DNA of 64,000 nucleotides, from NCBI GenBank assembly GCA_035548125.1, contig DASZTV010000089.1, positions 20,187 to 84,186 on the forward strand, given 5' to 3'. This stretch comes from DASZTV01 sp035548125. GTDB taxonomy: Bacteria; Actinomycetota; Actinomycetes; JAFAQI01. The notes beneath the pieces were generated by a model, which searched no databases, had not been told where the DNA came from, and worked only from the letters and a program-made list of their open reading frames with translations. Positions 7,838-16,327 of the stretch are shown in pieces. Each line of letters opens with the position of its first letter. Position 1 is the stretch's first letter. The position numbers were made by a program, and so were the translations under genes.

Positions 7838-9162
7838 GCTCGCCGGAGGGCGTCCCGCAACCCGTCGTCGCGGTCATCGGGAGGCCGAACGTCGGCAAGT
7901 CGACCCTGGTCAACCGGGTGCTCGGACGCCGTGAGGCGGTTGTGGAGGATGTGCCCGGTGTGACGCGGGACCGCGTGACCTACGACGCGGAATGGGCCGG
8001 TCGGGCGTTCACGGTGGTCGACACCGGCGGCTGGGAGCCCGACGCGCGGGGGATGGCAGCGCGCATCGCGGCCGCAGCCGAGATCGCTGTCCAGGCCGCG
8101 GATGTGGTGATCCTGGTCGTCGACGCCACGGTCGGCGCCACCGACAGCGACCTCGCGGTGGCCCGCGTCCTGCAGCGCAGCGGCCGGCCGGTCGTCCTGG
8201 CAGCCAACAAGGTCGACTCGGCGAACGCGGAGTCCGACGCGGCCGCATTGTGGAGCCTGGGGCTGGGCGAGCCGATGCCGGTCAGCGCCCTGCACGGCCG
8301 GGGCAGCGGAGAGCTGCTGGACGCCGTCGTCTCCCACCTGCCGGTGTCGGTCCGGCCGCGCGAGCTCGACCCCACCCCGCGCGTGGCGCTCGCCGGTCGC
8401 CCGAACGTCGGCAAGTCCAGCCTGCTCAATGCGCTCACCGGAAGCGAGCGCGCCCTCGTCGACGCACAGGCCGGTACCACCCGGGATCCGGTCGATTCGG
8501 AGGTGGAAATCGACGGGGAGACTTGGCGTTTTGTCGACACTGCGGGCCTTCGCAGGCGGGTCAAGGAGGCCAGCGGAGCCGAGTACTACTCGAGCCTGCG
8601 TACCGCCTCGGCCATCGAGGCGGCCGACGTCGTCCTGCTCCTGCTCGATGTTTCCGAGCCGATCAGTGACCAGGATCTGCGGGTCGCCGACACCATCGTC
8701 GAGTCGGGCCGGGCGCTCGTCGTGCTCCTCAACAAGTGGGACCTGCTCGACGAGGACCGCCGGGAGCGCCTGGACCGGGAGATCGAGCGGGAGCTGGGCC
8801 GGATCGGCTGGGCCGCCCGCCTCGCGATCTCGGCCAAGACCGCGCGGGGGGTCAAGCGGATCGCGCCGGCGATGCGAGCGGCGCTGCGGAGCTGGCACAC
8901 CCGGATCGGCACCAGCGAGCTGAACGCGTTCCTGGGTGAAGTGGTCGCCGCCACGCCGCCGCCGGTGCGGGGCGGCAAGCAACCGAAGATCCTGTTCGCC
9001 ACCCAACCGGGTACCGCGCCGCCGCGGTTCGTGCTGTTCACCTCCGGTCCGCTGGAGGCGTCCTACCGGCGGTTCCTGGAGCGGCGGCTCAGGGAGCGCT
9101 TCGGCTTCGAAGGCACCCCGATCGAGCTGAGCGTCAAGGCCCGGGAGAAGCGCAAGCGCTAG
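7834..9162 (+). CDS. der: Ribosome assembly GTPase Der (EngA)
   Basis: 442 residues with two tandem GTPase domains. The first has GRPNVGKSTLVNRV, DTGGW and NKVD; the second has GRPNVGKSSLLNAL, DTAGLRRR and NKWD. A C-terminal KH-like domain follows. Der acts in maturation of the 50S ribosomal subunit. It starts with GTG at 7834 in a 4-base overlap with plsC. Length and domain order are normal for the family. Confidence 0.97.
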   Translation: MSSPEGVPQPVVAVIGRPNVGKSTLVNRVLGRREAVVEDVPGVTRDRVTYDAEWAGRAFTVVDTGGWEPDARGMAARIAAAAEIAVQAADVVILVVDATVGATDSDLAVARVLQRSGRPVVLAANKVDSANAESDAAALWSLGLGEPMPVSALHGRGSGELLDAVVSHLPVSVRPRELDPTPRVALAGRPNVGKSSLLNALTGSERALVDAQAGTTRDPVDSEVEIDGETWRFVDTAGLRRRVKEASGAEYYSSLRTASAIEAADVVLLLLDVSEPISDQDLRVADTIVESGRALVVLLNKWDLLDEDRRERLDREIERELGRIGWAARLAISAKTARGVKRIAPAMRAALRSWHTRIGTSELNAFLGEVVAATPPPVRGGKQPKILFATQPGTAPPRFVLFTSGPLEASYRRFLERRLRERFGFEGTPIELSVKAREKRKR

Positions 9163-9224
9163 CCGCCGGTCCGGCGTTCATCGCCAACCGGGATGGTGCC
9201 GGCACCGGCAGGCCAGGTGCTGGC

Positions 9225-9230
9225 TAGACT
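9225..9230 (+). promoter_or_regulatory. Candidate -10 element of tRNA-Pro
   Basis: TAGACT lies 11 bases before the mature tRNA 5' end. The same hexamer precedes tRNA-Leu at the other end of the window. Confidence 0.45.
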
Positions 9231-9241
9231 CGTGCGGGCTA

Positions 9242-9315
9242 CGGGCTGTAGCGCAGTTTGGTAGCGCATTCGGCTGGGGGCCGAAGGGTCGCAGGTTCAA
9301 ATCCTGTCAGCCCGA
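9242..9315 (+). tRNA. tRNA-Pro (anticodon GGG)
   Basis: Acceptor strands CGGGCTG and CAGCCCG pair fully, with the C1-G72 pair and A73 typical of proline tRNA. D-arm GCGC..GCGC, anticodon stem TTCGG/CCGAA with loop CTGGGGG (anticodon GGG), and T-arm GCAGG-TTCAAAT-CCTGT are all present. CCA is not encoded. Confidence 0.95.
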
Positions 9316-9364
9316 CTGATCGGTCGGGCCGTGCCGTGCGGACCCACCTCGTAGAGTTCGCCGC

Positions 9365-9961
9365 ATGACGGCGCCGGCCCCACCCAGTGACCGGGTGTGG
9401 ACCGTCCCCAACGGGTTGTCGGTGCTCCGCCTGCTCGGGGTGCCGCTATTCTGCTGGCTGGCGCTCGGCCCGAAGGCGGACGGCTGGGCGGTGATCGTGC
9501 TGATGGCCGCGGGGATCACCGACTACCTCGACGGCAAGATCGCGCGCCGGTTCAACCTCACCAGCGAGCTCGGGAAGCTCCTCGACCCCGCCGCTGACCG
9601 GCTCTACATCCTGGCGACCCTCGCGGTCCTCACCGACCGCTCGATCATCCCGCTGTGGCTGACGGTCGTCCTGGCCGCGCGGGAGGTCGTTCTCGGCGTC
9701 GCGCTGCTCGCCATCCGGCGCTACGGCATCGGGCCGCCCGACGTCACCTTCCTGGGCAAGGCGGCTGCGCTGAACCTGATGTACGCCTTCCCGCTGCTCC
9801 TGCTGTCGGTCGGCGACTCCACCCTCGACCACGTGGTGCGGCCGTTGGCGTGGGCGTTCGCGGCATGGGGGGCCGTCCTCTACGTGTGGACGGGCGCGCT
9901 GTACCTCCTCCACGAGCGGCGCCTGGTGGTGGCTGCGCGCGCCCAACGGCTCACCGTCTAG
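9365..9961 (+). CDS. CDP-alcohol phosphatidyltransferase family protein (PgsA2-like)
   Basis: 198 residues with several membrane helices. The family signature D-x2-D-G-x2-A-R-x8-G-x3-D-x3-D is complete, beginning DYLDGKIARRF at residue 57; its aspartates bind the metal and CDP-lipid. Such enzymes transfer a phosphatidyl group from CDP-diacylglycerol to an alcohol such as glycerol phosphate or inositol phosphate. The acceptor cannot be decided from sequence. Position before gcvH and garA matches mycobacterial pgsA2 (Rv1822). Confidence 0.85.
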   Translation: MTAPAPPSDRVWTVPNGLSVLRLLGVPLFCWLALGPKADGWAVIVLMAAGITDYLDGKIARRFNLTSELGKLLDPAADRLYILATLAVLTDRSIIPLWLTVVLAAREVVLGVALLAIRRYGIGPPDVTFLGKAAALNLMYAFPLLLLSVGDSTLDHVVRPLAWAFAAWGAVLYVWTGALYLLHERRLVVAARAQRLTV

Positions 9962-9971
9962 GCTCCGCCGG

Positions 9972-10358
9972 GTGATCCCACAGGACCTGAGCTACACGGC
10001 CGAGCACGAGTGGGCCAAGCGTGAGGACGACGGCACGCTGCGAGTCGGGATCACCGACTTCGCCCAGGAGCAGCTCGGCGACATCGTCTACGTGTCGCTG
10101 GCGGCAGCCGGCACCACCGTCGCGGCCGGGGGAGTCCTCGGCGAGGTGGAGTCGACCAAGAGCGTGTCGGAGATCTACGCCCCCATCGCCGGTGAGGTGC
10201 TGGCGACCAACGAGGCGCTCGACGGCCGTCCCGAGCTGATCAACAGCGACGCCTACGGCGACGGCTGGCTGGTGATACTGCGGCCGACCAACGACGACGA
10301 GGTGGCCTCGCTGCTCGACGCTGCGGCGTACGCCTCGCTGGTCGACGCCTCCGCCTGA
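9972..10358 (+). CDS. gcvH: Glycine cleavage system H protein
   Basis: 128 residues. The lipoyl-attachment lysine sits in VESTKSVSEIYAPIAGEV, and the start SYTAEHEWAK is characteristic. GcvH shuttles the aminomethyl group between GcvP and GcvT on its lipoyl arm. GTG start at 9972, 10 bases after the previous gene. gcvP, its partner, lies 3 kb downstream under a glycine riboswitch; gcvH itself has no such leader. Confidence 0.95.
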   Translation: MIPQDLSYTAEHEWAKREDDGTLRVGITDFAQEQLGDIVYVSLAAAGTTVAAGGVLGEVESTKSVSEIYAPIAGEVLATNEALDGRPELINSDAYGDGWLVILRPTNDDEVASLLDAAAYASLVDASA

Positions 10359-10378
10359 CCGTTTTCCCCAGGTGCCGG

Positions 10379-10407
10379 TTGACCGACACCGCGCGTGCCC
10401 GTACGGT
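10379..10407 (+). promoter_or_regulatory. Candidate promoter of garA
   Basis: TTGACC (10379-10384) and TACGGT (10402-10407) are 17 bases apart, a good sigma-70-type spacing. The inverted repeat at 10414-10432 would cover the expected transcription start. Confidence 0.5.
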
Positions 10408-10413
10408 CTGACA

Positions 10414-10432
10414 CCTCTACCTGTGGTTGAGG
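10414..10432. promoter_or_regulatory. Candidate MerR-type operator upstream of garA-ftsR
   Basis: CCTCTA-N7-TTGAGG, one mismatch from a perfect inverted repeat. It lies just downstream of a -10-like box and 74 bases before the garA start. ftsR, a MerR-family gene, is the second gene of this unit, so autoregulation is plausible. Confidence 0.5.
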
Positions 10433-10505
10433 TTTCATCCGATCTTGGCGGTCGTATCGAAGCGCTTGATCACTTCACGACGGATCAGGAGGCGGGCACT
10501 CGCCG

Positions 10506-11012
10506 ATGGCCAGCGTGTTCTGCGATAAGTGCGGACACCAAAACCCCGACGACGCGCTGTTCTGCGCGCGCTGCGGCAACCAGCTGCGCCGGGGATCGGG
10601 TGACTCCTCGGCCGCCGACCAGACCAGCACGCTGGCGCTGGCGGGGGTGGACTCCGACGTCGACGACGAGACCACCGCCGAGATCCTCGAGGAGCTACCG
10701 AGCGGATTTGCCCTCCTGGTGGTCCAGCGCGGGCCCAACGCCGGCAGCCGGTTCCTGCTCGACCAGGAGGTGACGACCGCAGGCCGCCACCCGGACAGCG
10801 ACATCTTTCTCGACGACGTGACGGTGTCCCGCAAGCACGCGACCTTCACCCGGACCCCCGGCGGATACGTGCTCGCGGATGCGGGCAGCCTCAACGGCAC
10901 CTACCTCAACCGGGAGCGGATCGAGTCGGCGCCGCTCGGCAACGGGGACGAGGTCCAGATCGGCAAGTTCCGGCTGCTGTTCTTCGCCAGCCTGCCGGCG
11001 GGCCAGTCATGA
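10506..11012 (+). CDS. garA: GarA-type FHA protein with N-terminal zinc ribbon
   Basis: 168 residues. Residues 1-28 form a zinc ribbon (FCDKCG...FCARCG). A linker contains DDETTAEIL, matching the ETT motif that PknB and PknG phosphorylate in mycobacterial GarA. An FHA domain follows (residues 68-160) with SAGRHPDSDI-like AGRHPDSDIFLDD, the phosphothreonine-contact VSRKHA, and GSLNGTYLN. GarA binds and tunes 2-oxoglutarate-using enzymes according to phosphorylation state. The zinc ribbon is not part of mycobacterial GarA. The FHA part and the gene order gcvH-garA-ftsR support the name. Confidence 0.88.
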   Translation: MASVFCDKCGHQNPDDALFCARCGNQLRRGSGDSSAADQTSTLALAGVDSDVDDETTAEILEELPSGFALLVVQRGPNAGSRFLLDQEVTTAGRHPDSDIFLDDVTVSRKHATFTRTPGGYVLADAGSLNGTYLNRERIESAPLGNGDEVQIGKFRLLFFASLPAGQS

Positions 11013-11061
11013 GCCTCGGCGCAGCCCACGGCGCGCTCGGGCGAAGGGTGGGGTGGTCGAC

Positions 11062-11808
11062 GTGAGCGCGCCTGCCACCACGGGCGGGCACGCCTTCATG
11101 AGCATCGGCGAGGTCCTGGGGCAGTTGCGCGGGGAGTTCCCCGACGTGACGATCTCCAAGATCCGCTTCCTCGAGGGCGAAGGGCTGATCACCCCGACCC
11201 GTACCGCCTCCGGCTACCGGAAGTTCTCCCGTGACGACGTGGTGCGGTTGCGGTACGTCCTCGCCGCCCAGCGCGACCAGTACCTGCCGCTTCGGGTGAT
11301 CAAGTCCCAGCTCGAGGCGCTCGACCGCGGACTGGAACCCGCCGCGCTGCCCGGCGTCGGGGCGCCCCAGGTGCCGGCCGGGGCAGGGGACGCCGACGGC
11401 CTGCCCACCGCCGCGGACTTCCTGCCCGAGCCGTCCGAGCTGCGCCTGTCGCGCTCGGAGCTGCTCGAGGCCGCCGGGCTCGCTGCCGAGCAGCTGGAGC
11501 AGATCGAGAGCTTCGGGTTGATCGGCGCGAGGCCGGGCGGGCACTACGACGGGGACGCGCTCGTCATCGCCAAGACCGTCGCCGCGATGAGCCGGTTCGG
11601 GCTCGAGCCGCGCCACTTGCGGTCGTTTCGTACGACGGCAGAACGCGAGCTCGGGCTGGTCGAGCAGGTCGTGGCGCCGCTGGTACGGCAACGCAACCCG
11701 GAGGCCCGCGGTCGGGCCGACGAGGTGGCGCGCGAGCTCGCCAGCCTCTCGGTGCGGTTGCACGCGACGCTGGTTCGCGCCGGGCTGCGGCCCCAGCTCG
11801 GGGGCTGA
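11062..11808 (+). CDS. ftsR: MerR-family regulator, FtsR/Rv1828 type
   Basis: 248 residues from GTG 11062; the mycobacterial homologue starts with a similar MSAP...MSIG sequence, which decides this start (GTG 11053 and ATG 11098 are alternatives). The winged-helix DNA-binding part begins MSIGEVLGQLRGEF and continues TISKIRFLEGEGLI and SGYRKFSRDDV. A long C-terminal part carries EPRHLRSFRT and a helical end. In Corynebacterium the FtsR relative activates ftsZ and affects division. The candidate operator upstream of garA (10414) and similar sites nearby could be its targets; this is not shown. Confidence 0.88.
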   Translation: MSAPATTGGHAFMSIGEVLGQLRGEFPDVTISKIRFLEGEGLITPTRTASGYRKFSRDDVVRLRYVLAAQRDQYLPLRVIKSQLEALDRGLEPAALPGVGAPQVPAGAGDADGLPTAADFLPEPSELRLSRSELLEAAGLAAEQLEQIESFGLIGARPGGHYDGDALVIAKTVAAMSRFGLEPRHLRSFRTTAERELGLVEQVVAPLVRQRNPEARGRADEVARELASLSVRLHATLVRAGLRPQLGG

Positions 11809-11895
11809 CCGGCTTCGGCTCTGCCGGTGGTCGGTGCCGAGGCGGGCGTGTAGCGTCGGGCCGGAGTCCCATCGCAAGGGCGAGCGGAGTGGCGA

Positions 11896-12372
11896 GTGAA
11901 CGAGCTCACGGTCGTAGGGGTGCGGGTCGAGCTCCCGTCCAACCAGCCGATCGTCCTGCTGAAGGAGTCGACCGGCGACCGGTACCTGCCGATCTGGATC
12001 GGGGCGGTCGAGGCAACCGCCATCGCGTTCGCCCAGCAGGGCATCACCCCTGCTCGCCCGCTCACCCACGACCTCCTCAAAGACGTCGTCGAGGCGCTCC
12101 GCGCCCGGCTCGAAGCAGTCCTGATCACCGAGTTGCGCGATGGCGTCTATTACGCCGACCTTCGATTTGCCGACGGCACTTCCGTGTCGGCCCGCCCGTC
12201 GGACGCGATCGCGCTGGCGATCCGCGCCGGGGCGCTGATCTACGCCGAGGAGGCGGTGCTCGACACTGCCGGCATCGCGATCGCGGATGAGCAGGAATCC
12301 GAAGTCGAGCGCTTCCGAGAGTTCCTCGACCAGATATCTCCCGAGGACTTCGAGACGGAAGGGGAATCCTAA
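11896..12372 (+). CDS. Bifunctional nuclease family protein (DUF151)
   Basis: 158 residues, a single DUF151/bifunctional nuclease domain: VVGVRVELPSNQPIVLLKE at the start, LPIWIGAVEATAIAFA, RPLTHDLL and SARPSDAIALAIRAGA are all conserved family blocks. Plant and bacterial relatives were reported to cut RNA and DNA; the true role here is unknown. GTG start at 11896. It always sits between the two MerR genes in related actinobacteria (Rv1829), suggesting a shared regulatory or stress task. Confidence 0.88.
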   Translation: MNELTVVGVRVELPSNQPIVLLKESTGDRYLPIWIGAVEATAIAFAQQGITPARPLTHDLLKDVVEALRARLEAVLITELRDGVYYADLRFADGTSVSARPSDAIALAIRAGALIYAEEAVLDTAGIAIADEQESEVERFREFLDQISPEDFETEGES

Positions 12373-12373
12373 G

Positions 12374-12392
12374 TCTCAAGTACGGATTGAGA
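12374..12392. promoter_or_regulatory. Candidate MerR-type operator upstream of second merR gene
   Basis: TCTCAA-N7-TTGAGA, a perfect inverted repeat with 6-bp arms, begins 1 base after the nuclease stop codon and 134 bases before the merR start. It has the same arm layout as sites at 1166, 7246, 10414 and 21592. Confidence 0.55.
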
Positions 12393-12525
12393 TATAGGAC
12401 GCGCCAGATTTCACTCATTGACCCGCCGCACCAGGCTGCCTAGCGTCATCGGCGAAGTTCCACCGGTGATGTTTTGGCGTGATCGGCGCCGAGACGCTTC
12501 CCACCGCCGGACGTTCGGAGGGCAC

Positions 12526-13098
12526 GTGACTGGCAGGCAGACAGGTCCTGGCGCTGACAACGGCGTGCAGACGGCGCTGTTCGGGCGCGAGCAGGCGGGC
12601 GGAGAGTCCAGCGGCTACCGCGGCCCCACCGCCTGCACGGTCGCCGGAATCACGTACCGGCAGCTGGACTACTGGGCGCGCACCGGCTTGGTCGAGCCGA
12701 GCATCCGGCCGGCAGCCGGCTCCGGCTCCCAGCGCCTGTACTCCTTCCGCGACATCCTGCTGCTAAAGGTCGTCAAGCGGCTCCTCGACACCGGGGTGTC
12801 GCTGCAGAACATCCGGCTCGCGGTGAACCACCTGCGGGAGTCGGGGGACGCCGACCTCACCGGCATCACCTTGATGAGCGACGGCACCACGGTCTACGCG
12901 TGCACCTCGCCGGACGAGGTGGTTGACCTGGTCCAGGGCGGGCAGGGCGTTTTCGGGATCGCGGTCGGCCGGGTGATCGGCGAGGTGGCCGGCAGCCTTT
13001 CCGAGCTGCCCTCCGAACCCGCCGAGCCCGTTGCCGGGGCTGAGACGGTTGCTGGCGACGAGTTGGCGGCCCGCCGCATGCGGCGCACCGGCTCCTAG
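12526..13098 (+). CDS. MerR-family regulator, Rv1830 (ResR/McdR) type
   Basis: 190 residues from GTG 12526, which has GGAGGG five bases upstream; the frame is open further back but that part shows no family similarity. The DNA-binding part reads TVAGITYRQLDYWARTGLV and SQRLYSFRDILLLKVVKRLL, a MerR winged helix, then a long helix NIRLAVNHLRESG and an effector-like domain. The position between the nuclease and gcvP matches mycobacterial Rv1830, a regulator tied to cell growth and division. A perfect inverted repeat lies just upstream and may be its own operator. Confidence 0.85.
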   Translation: MTGRQTGPGADNGVQTALFGREQAGGESSGYRGPTACTVAGITYRQLDYWARTGLVEPSIRPAAGSGSQRLYSFRDILLLKVVKRLLDTGVSLQNIRLAVNHLRESGDADLTGITLMSDGTTVYACTSPDEVVDLVQGGQGVFGIAVGRVIGEVAGSLSELPSEPAEPVAGAETVAGDELAARRMRRTGS

Positions 13099-13230
13099 CC
13101 GAAACTCGCTCTACGGCCGTCACAGCAGCCCGAAAAATCGGACATTTCACGCGACGCGCGGACCCGCTCAATCCGGGTGTGACGAGGGCCGGCTGGTAAC
13201 GTCGCGGCTGCACGACAACGCCATACAACC

Positions 13231-13428
13231 CGCGTGGGAGAGTCCCCGGCAAGCCAGCCCGGGGCGCCGAAGGAGCAACCTCCCCGGAACCTCTCAGGCC
13301 GACGGACCGCGCGGGCAGGCACTCTGGAGAGCAGGCGTACGACACGCCTCACCGACGGGGCAAACCCGCGCAGTGTCGGATCAGACACCGGGCGGGTGAA
13401 GCTTTCAGGTCGAAGGACAGAGGGGGAG
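13231..13428 (+). ncRNA. Tandem glycine riboswitch
   Basis: Two aptamers in the leader of gcvP. Aptamer 1 (13236-13332) shows GGGAGAG, the conserved GCCGAAGGAGCAA, CTCTCAGGC with GGACCG, and the closing ACTCTGGAGAG. Aptamer 2 (about 13336-13428) shows ACCGACGGGGCAAACC, CTTTCAGGT and AAGGACAGAGGGGGA. Tandem glycine aptamers typically switch on glycine cleavage genes when glycine is high. The 70 bases that follow, with GGCGGTCCGG and CCGGCCGCC segments, are the likely expression platform before the Shine-Dalgarno sequence. Confidence 0.95.
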
Positions 13429-13497
13429 CCCCGGTCGCCGTGCGGCGGTCCGGTAACTGGTCCGGCCGCCCCGGCGGCACGATCCGGGAGGCCCCTG

Positions 13498-16320
13498 ATG
13501 ACCCGCCGTTTCGCCGACCGCCACATCGGTCCGACTGCCGACGAGCGCGCGAAGATGCTCGCCGTCGTCGGCCACGGATCACTCGCCGAGCTCGCTGACG
13601 CGGCGCTGCCGGAGACGATCCGCACCGCCGCGGCGATGGCCCTGCCGCCCGCCGGTGCCGAGGACGAGGTCCTCGCCGAGATCCGGGAGCTGGCCGCCCG
13701 CAACCGGGTCCTCACGTCGATGATCGGCCTCGGGTGGCACGACACGATCACTCCGCCGGTGCTGCTCCGGGGGATCCTCGAGAACCCCGCCTGGTACACC
13801 GCCTACACCCCCTACCAGCCGGAGATCTCCCAAGGCCGGCTGGAGGCGCTGCTCAACTTCCAGACCGTCGTCGCCGACCTGACGGGGCTCGCGATCGCGG
13901 GCTCGTCGCTGCTCGATGAGTCGACAGCAGCTGCTGAAGCCATGGCGCTGTGCCGACGAAGCGCTAAGTCGACAAGTCAACGCTTTATTGTCGACACGGA
14001 GTGCCATCCCCAGACGCTCGGCGTCCTGCGTACCCGAGCGGAGCCGATCGGCATCGAGGTGGTCGTCGCGGACCTCGCCGCAGGGCTGCCCGAGGGGGGC
14101 TGCTTCGGGGTCCTGGTGGCCTATCCGGGAAGCACCGGGAGGGTGCTCAACCCACATCGACTTGTCGACTCAGCCCACGCCGTCGAGGCACTGGTTGCAG
14201 CCACAACTGACCTGCTCGCGCTGACCCTGTTGACGCCGCCAGGGGAGTGGGGCGCCGACATCGCGGTCGGGTCCGCCCAGCGGCTCGGCGTCCCGATGGG
14301 GTTCGGCGGCCCGCATGCCGGGTTCATGGCGGTCCGTGACGGACTGGAGCGCGGGCTGCCGGGACGGCTGGTCGGCGTCAGCGTCGACGCCGACGGCGCC
14401 CCCGCCTACCGGCTGGCCCTGCAGACCCGTGAGCAGCACATCCGCCGGGAGAAGGCGACGAGCAACATCTGCACCGCCCAGGTGCTCCTCGCCGTGGTCG
14501 CCGGGGCGTACGCCGCCTTCCACGGCCCGGACGGCCTGACCGCCATCGCCGAGACCGTCCACGGCCATGCCGCGACGCTGGCCGCCTCCCTCGCCGGAGG
14601 AGGGGTGGAGCTGGCCCACCAGGCCTGCTTCGACACGGTCTGTGCGGTGGTTCCGGGGCGGGCGGACCAGGTCGTCGCCGCAGCGCTGTCGGCCGGCATC
14701 AACCTGCGCCGGGTCGATGCCGACCGGGTCGGGGTGACGACCGACGAGCGCACCACGCGCGGCCACGTCGAGGCGGTTTGCGAGGCCTTCGGAGTAGCGC
14801 TCGTCGAGGGCGCCGAAACCCGGATCCCGGGGGAGCTGCGGCGTACGTCGCGCTTTCTCACCCACCCCGTGTTCAACACGCATCACTCCGAGACCGCGAT
14901 GATGCGCTACCTGCGCCGGCTCGCCGACCGCGATCTGGCGCTCGACCGCACGATGATCCCACTGGGCTCGTGCACCATGAAGCTCAACGCCGCCGCCGAG
15001 ATGGAGCCGATCACCTGGCCGGAGTTCGCGGGGATTCACCCGTTCGCTCCGCTGGACCAAGCGGCCGGGCACCTCGCGGTGATCCGCGACCTCGAGGAGT
15101 GGCTGGCGGCCATCACCGGCTACGACGCCGTGTCGCTGCAGCCGAACGCCGGCTCGCAGGGGGAGTTCGCGGGGCTGCTGGCGATCCGGGCCTACCACCG
15201 CGGCCGCGGCGAGGCCGGGCGGGACGTCTGCCTGATCCCCTCCTCGGCGCACGGCACGAATGCCGCCAGTGCGGCGATGGCAGGGATGCGAGTCGTCGTG
15301 GTGGCCTGCGACGACGACGGCAACGTGAGTCTCGAGGACCTGCGCACGAAGCTCGCCGATCACCGGGACTCGCTCGCGGCGATCATGGTCACCTACCCGT
15401 CGACCCACGGCGTGTTCGAGACCGGCATCACCGAGCTCTGCGCCCTGGTGCACGAGGCGGGTGGCCAGGTCTATGTCGACGGCGCCAACCTCAACGCCCT
15501 CGTCGGGCTGGCCAGGCCGGGGGAGTTCGGCGCGGACGTGTCCCACCTGAACCTGCACAAGACGTTCTGCATCCCGCACGGGGGCGGCGGGCCGGGGATC
15601 GGACCGGTTGCGGTCCGCAGCCACCTCGCGTCGTACCTGCCGAACCACCCGCTGGTGGCCGCAGCGGGTCCTGACACCGGCGTAGGCCCGATCAGCGGGG
15701 CGCCGTGGGGGAGCGCGGGCATCCTGCCCATTCCGTGGACCTACGTCCGTCTGATGGGCCCGGACGGGCTGCGGGAGGCCACCGAGGTCGCGTTGCTCGC
15801 CGCCAACTACGTGGCGCGGCGGCTCGCGGCGCACTACCCGGTGCTCTACACCGGCCGGGGCGGGCTGGTGGCCCACGAGTGCATCGTGGACATCCGGGGG
15901 ATCACCCGTGAGACGGGAGTGACGGCTGAGGACATCGCCAAGCGGCTGATCGACTACGGCTTCCACGCCCCGACCATGTCGTTCCCGGTCGCCGGCACGC
16001 TGATGATCGAGCCCACCGAGTCCGAGGACCTGGCCGAGCTCGACCGGTTCTGCGACGCGCTGATCGAGATCCGCGCGGAGATCGCCCGCGTCGGCTCCGG
16101 GGAGTGGAGTGCCGAGGACAACCCGCTACGCAACGCGCCGCACACCGCGGCCTGCCTATTGGGGGACTGGCCGGCGGCCTACGACCGCGAGCGGGCGGCG
16201 TATCCCCTGGCCTCGTTGCGCAGGGACAAGTACTGGCCACCGGTACGCCGCATCGACGGCGGGTACGGCGACCGGAACCTGGCGTGCAGCTGCCCGGCGC
16301 CCTCGGCCTACGAGGACTGA
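13498..16320 (+). CDS. gcvP: Glycine dehydrogenase (decarboxylating), P protein
   Basis: 940 residues, a full fused P protein (N- and C-terminal halves). The pyridoxal-phosphate lysine is in LNLHKTFCIPHGGGGPG; other blocks are TPYQPEISQGRLEALLNFQ, GFGGPHAGFMA and LGSCTMKLNAAAEM. It decarboxylates glycine and loads the aminomethyl group on GcvH. The ATG at 13498 follows GGGAGG; the open frame back to 13234 runs through the riboswitch and is not coding. Bases 13910-14230 include AT-richer patches with codons unlike the rest of the gene, but the frame is intact. Confidence 0.96.
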   Translation: MTRRFADRHIGPTADERAKMLAVVGHGSLAELADAALPETIRTAAAMALPPAGAEDEVLAEIRELAARNRVLTSMIGLGWHDTITPPVLLRGILENPAWYTAYTPYQPEISQGRLEALLNFQTVVADLTGLAIAGSSLLDESTAAAEAMALCRRSAKSTSQRFIVDTECHPQTLGVLRTRAEPIGIEVVVADLAAGLPEGGCFGVLVAYPGSTGRVLNPHRLVDSAHAVEALVAATTDLLALTLLTPPGEWGADIAVGSAQRLGVPMGFGGPHAGFMAVRDGLERGLPGRLVGVSVDADGAPAYRLALQTREQHIRREKATSNICTAQVLLAVVAGAYAAFHGPDGLTAIAETVHGHAATLAASLAGGGVELAHQACFDTVCAVVPGRADQVVAAALSAGINLRRVDADRVGVTTDERTTRGHVEAVCEAFGVALVEGAETRIPGELRRTSRFLTHPVFNTHHSETAMMRYLRRLADRDLALDRTMIPLGSCTMKLNAAAEMEPITWPEFAGIHPFAPLDQAAGHLAVIRDLEEWLAAITGYDAVSLQPNAGSQGEFAGLLAIRAYHRGRGEAGRDVCLIPSSAHGTNAASAAMAGMRVVVVACDDDGNVSLEDLRTKLADHRDSLAAIMVTYPSTHGVFETGITELCALVHEAGGQVYVDGANLNALVGLARPGEFGADVSHLNLHKTFCIPHGGGGPGIGPVAVRSHLASYLPNHPLVAAAGPDTGVGPISGAPWGSAGILPIPWTYVRLMGPDGLREATEVALLAANYVARRLAAHYPVLYTGRGGLVAHECIVDIRGITRETGVTAEDIAKRLIDYGFHAPTMSFPVAGTLMIEPTESEDLAELDRFCDALIEIRAEIARVGSGEWSAEDNPLRNAPHTAACLLGDWPAAYDRERAAYPLASLRRDKYWPPVRRIDGGYGDRNLACSCPAPSAYED

Positions 16321-16327
16321 TCAGGCG

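Noticed and set aside
13234..13497. Open frame upstream that would extend gcvP by 88 codons
   Set aside because: It runs through the tandem glycine riboswitch and has no GcvP similarity; GGGAGG precedes ATG 13498.
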